Assembly (NCBI GenBank): GCA_019689955.1
Contig: JADGGM010000116.1
Coordinates: 1-7,836, forward strand
DNA from: Gemmatimonadaceae bacterium
Lineage (GTDB): Bacteria; Gemmatimonadota; Gemmatimonadetes; Gemmatimonadales; Gemmatimonadaceae
DNA length: 7,836 nucleotides
Reading direction: 5' to 3'
Shown: positions 5,721-7,836 of the stretch, piece by piece
Numbering within the stretch: position 1 is the stretch's first letter
Layout of the letters: each line of letters opens with the position of its first letter
The notes under the pieces: model-generated
What the model was told of the DNA's origin: nothing
The model's database searches: none
What the model saw: only the letters and a program-made list of their open reading frames with translations
Program-made: the position numbers and the translations under genes

Positions 5721-6344
5721 ATGCGCAACACAGTGAAACGAGTGCTCATCGCCCTCCTGATCCTCGCCCCCGCCTCCGTGCTCGTCGCGTTTCGCGCCGC
5801 GAGCAAGACGCTCACGCTGCAGCCCGAGAGCCGCCTCTGGGTGGAGGGCACCTCGAACGTGCGCAGCTTCTCCTGCACCGCCACGTCGCTCCACGTGCAG
5901 GTCGCCTCGTCCGACGACGCCGTCGCGCGCGTGCTCGCCGGGGAGAAGGCCGTCACGGGCGTGGAGGTGACGGTGCCCGCCAACTCGCTCGACTGCAAGA
6001 ACGGCAAGATGAACGAGCATCTGCGCAAGGCGATCAAGGCCGAGGAGCACCCGGACATTCGCTTCCATCTCGCCACGTACGATCTCGTGAAGGACAGCGT
6101 GGGCGTCGCCCTCACGCTCTCCGGGACCCTCGCGCTTGGCGGGACCGAGAAGCCGATCACCATCGCGGCCACCGCGCGCCCCGACAGCGGCGGCGCCCTG
6201 CGCGTCGTCGGCCGGTACGTGGTGAGCATGAAGGACTACGGCCTCAAGCCCCCGTCGCTCATGCTCGGCGCGTTCAAGGTCGGCAACGACGTCACCGTCA
6301 ACTTCGACCTGCACCTCAAGGACGCACCGGCAACTACGGAGTGA
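5721..6344 (+). CDS. YceI-family periplasmic protein
   Basis: The 207-residue protein has an N-terminal export signal (K6 R7, then a hydrophobic core at about 8-24), which may be cleaved or act as an anchor. The mature part is a YceI-like lipocalin-type beta-barrel. It has 'SRLWVEGTSNVRSFSC' near the start (37-52), a 'V.V.VPANSLDCKNGKMNEHL' segment (about 81-101), 'AIKAEEHPDIRFHL' (104-117), 'LSGTLALGGTEKPITI' (133-148) and the closing 'YGLKPPSLMLGAFKVGNDV' (173-191). YceI proteins bind polyisoprenoid or amphiphilic lipids in the periplasm; the ligand here is unknown. Cys52 and Cys92 could form a disulfide. The chosen start has a weak GGAG 8 nt upstream (5709-5712). An in-frame ATG at 5550 would bury the signal sequence behind 57 extra residues and is less likely. 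It sits 70 bp before the porin-like gene and probably shares its transcript. Confidence 0.9.
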   Translation: MRNTVKRVLIALLILAPASVLVAFRAASKTLTLQPESRLWVEGTSNVRSFSCTATSLHVQVASSDDAVARVLAGEKAVTGVEVTVPANSLDCKNGKMNEHLRKAIKAEEHPDIRFHLATYDLVKDSVGVALTLSGTLALGGTEKPITIAATARPDSGGALRVVGRYVVSMKDYGLKPPSLMLGAFKVGNDVTVNFDLHLKDAPATTE

Positions 6345-6414
6345 GCAACGCCGCCCGTCCGGTGATCCACACCGGCGGCGCATACCGCACCACCACTTCG
6401 ACCACCATCGTCAT
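6345..6414 (+). other. Leader of the porin-like gene without a Shine-Dalgarno
   Basis: These 70 bp follow the YceI stop. They hold no purine-rich ribosome site near the ATG at 6415; the stretch before it is CACCA/CGACCACCATCG-like and pyrimidine-rich. Translation may use a non-SD mechanism or coupling with YceI. No terminator hairpin is visible. Confidence 0.4.
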
Positions 6415-7821
6415 ATGCGAACGACTCGTGTAGCTCTCGCCGCCGTCGCGGCCGCGCTGGCAGGGGCCGCCCCCCTGGGAGCGCAGCAGAGCGCCGCCGC
6501 GCCCACCATGAGCGCCGCGCCGGCCGCGGCGACGACCGCCGCTGCCGACAGCACCGTCACTCCGGCTCGAACCGCCGCCCCCGCGCCGAGCAACGAGCCG
6601 GCGATCGTGCACCAGCACCTTCGCCCCGTCGACAAGCGCGGCCTGAACATGTTCGAGGCGCCGAAGAACGACACCGTGAAGTACACCGGCTTCAAGCTCG
6701 GCTGGGGCGCCTCCTTCACCCAGCAGTTCCAGGACCTCCACCACCGCAACAGCGCGGCGCCGAACGTCGTGAACGACGTCGACCAGAATCAGCTCATCAG
6801 GATCGGCGCGGGGTTCAACAACGCCGTCGCCAACCTGTATCTCAACGCCCAGATGGCCGACGGCATCCGCGTGGCCGTGACCACGTACATGTCCTCCCGG
6901 CACCACGATGAGACGTGGGTGAAGGACGGCTATCTGCTCGTCGACAAGCTCCCCTTCGACAACGCCCTCCTCGACCGCGTGATGAAGGTCGTCACGGTGA
7001 AGGTCGGCCACTTCGAGGTGAACTACGGCGACCAGCACTTCCGCCGCAGCGACAACGGGAACACGATCTACAACCCGTTCGTCGGCAACCTGATCATGGA
7101 TGCGTTCACCACCGAGATCGGCGGTGAGATCTATCTCCGCAGCAACGGCTGGCTCGCCATGGGCGGCGTGACGGGGGGCGAGGTGCACGGGCAGGTCACC
7201 GCCCCCGAGAAGCGGGCCCCGAGCTATCTCGCGAAGCTCGGCGTCGACAAGCAGCTCTCCCCCGACCTCCGTGTGCGCCTCACGGGCTCGATGTACACCA
7301 CGCGCAAGTCGGCGAGCAACACGCTCTACAGCGGCGACCGCGCCGGCTCGCGCTACTACGACGTGATGGAGAACACGCAGTCGAGCGAGTCGTCGCAGGC
7401 GTGGTCCGGCGCGCTGCAGCCGGGGTTCCGGAGCAGCGTGACGGCGTTCGTCGTCAACCCGTTCGTGAAGTTCCACGGCCTCGAGCTGTTCGGCAACATC
7501 GAGACGGCCCGCGGCGCCGCGGCCACCGAGACGGTGAAGCGCACCTGGGACCAGTACGCGGGCGACGTGGTCTACCGCTTCCTCCCGAACGAGCAGCTCT
7601 ACGTGGGCGCGCGCTACAACACCGCCAGCGGCAAGCTCGCGGGGATCCCGAACGACGTGAGCGTGGACCGCGTCCAGATCGCCGGCGGATGGTTCATCAC
7701 CTCGGGCATCCTGGCGAAGGTCGAGTACGTGGACCAGAAGTACCACGACTTCCCGGTGACCGACATCCGGCACGGTGGCCGGTTCCACGGGGTGATGGTG
7801 GAGGGCGCGGTCAGCTTCTGA
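6415..7821 (+). CDS. Porin-like outer-membrane beta-barrel protein
   Basis: The 468-residue protein has a signal peptide (R2, R5, hydrophobic 6-20, likely cleavage after A23 in LGAQ). This is followed by an Ala/Thr/Pro-rich low-complexity segment (about 24-62). The remainder alternates polar and hydrophobic residues with many aromatic residues. Examples are FKLGWGASFTQQF (93-105), VTVKVGHFEVNYGDQHF (193-209) and VQIAGGWFITSGILAKVEYV (420-439). The terminal VEGAVSF ends in Phe, as expected for an outer-membrane barrel inserted by BamA. I infer a diffusion channel or substrate-specific porin and cannot name the substrate or a precise family. No Shine-Dalgarno sequence precedes the ATG, but no other in-frame start upstream exists and the next Met (32) would lose the signal. 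It lies 70 bp after YceI, suggesting an envelope operon. The stop is at 7819-7821 and the remaining 15 bp show nothing recognisable. Confidence 0.8.
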   Translation: MRTTRVALAAVAAALAGAAPLGAQQSAAAPTMSAAPAAATTAAADSTVTPARTAAPAPSNEPAIVHQHLRPVDKRGLNMFEAPKNDTVKYTGFKLGWGASFTQQFQDLHHRNSAAPNVVNDVDQNQLIRIGAGFNNAVANLYLNAQMADGIRVAVTTYMSSRHHDETWVKDGYLLVDKLPFDNALLDRVMKVVTVKVGHFEVNYGDQHFRRSDNGNTIYNPFVGNLIMDAFTTEIGGEIYLRSNGWLAMGGVTGGEVHGQVTAPEKRAPSYLAKLGVDKQLSPDLRVRLTGSMYTTRKSASNTLYSGDRAGSRYYDVMENTQSSESSQAWSGALQPGFRSSVTAFVVNPFVKFHGLELFGNIETARGAAATETVKRTWDQYAGDVVYRFLPNEQLYVGARYNTASGKLAGIPNDVSVDRVQIAGGWFITSGILAKVEYVDQKYHDFPVTDIRHGGRFHGVMVEGAVSF

Positions 7822-7836
7822 TCGCCGGCGCAGGGG

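Noticed and set aside
5517..7788. Long minus-strand open frames antisense to YceI and the porin-like gene
   Set aside because: Compositionally biased translations (Val/Arg/Gly/His-rich) without signal peptides or motifs. The plus strand carries coherent family-like proteins.

Overview
The window is very GC-rich and densely coding. It carries six complete genes that I can support. The G/C-heavy third codon positions, the Gram-negative envelope proteins (a beta-barrel porin-like protein, YceI, DUF3108) and the 'LGAQ'-type signal peptide ends suggest a high-GC diderm bacterium. My best guess is Gemmatimonadota. That is inference from style only; no rRNA or marker gene is present. I see no tRNA, rRNA, CRISPR array, insertion sequence or phage gene.

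Layout, left to right. Positions 1-194 hold no gene I can support. A cytosolic protein of three BON domains (minus strand, 195-872) is divergent from a tandem universal stress protein (plus, 1150-2070), with 277 bp between them. The stress protein converges, with a 26 bp gap, on a full-length phosphoenolpyruvate synthase (minus, 2097-4487). This is in turn divergent, across 301 bp, from three plus-strand envelope genes: a DUF3108 protein (4789-5553), a YceI-family protein (5721-6344) and a porin-like outer-membrane protein (6415-7821).

The left half (BON, USP, PEP synthase) looks like a cytoplasmic stress and energy-metabolism group. PEP synthase recovers PEP from pyruvate, and the tandem USP is a likely ATP-binding stress sensor. 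The right half looks like an exported-protein group. The most notable non-coding signal is a pair of similar sequence blocks upstream of the two minus-strand genes (BON and PEP synthase). They lie at nearly the same distance from each start codon and have identical internal spacing, which suggests a common promoter or regulator site. No clearly new multi-gene system is visible; the candidates for follow-up are mostly regulatory.
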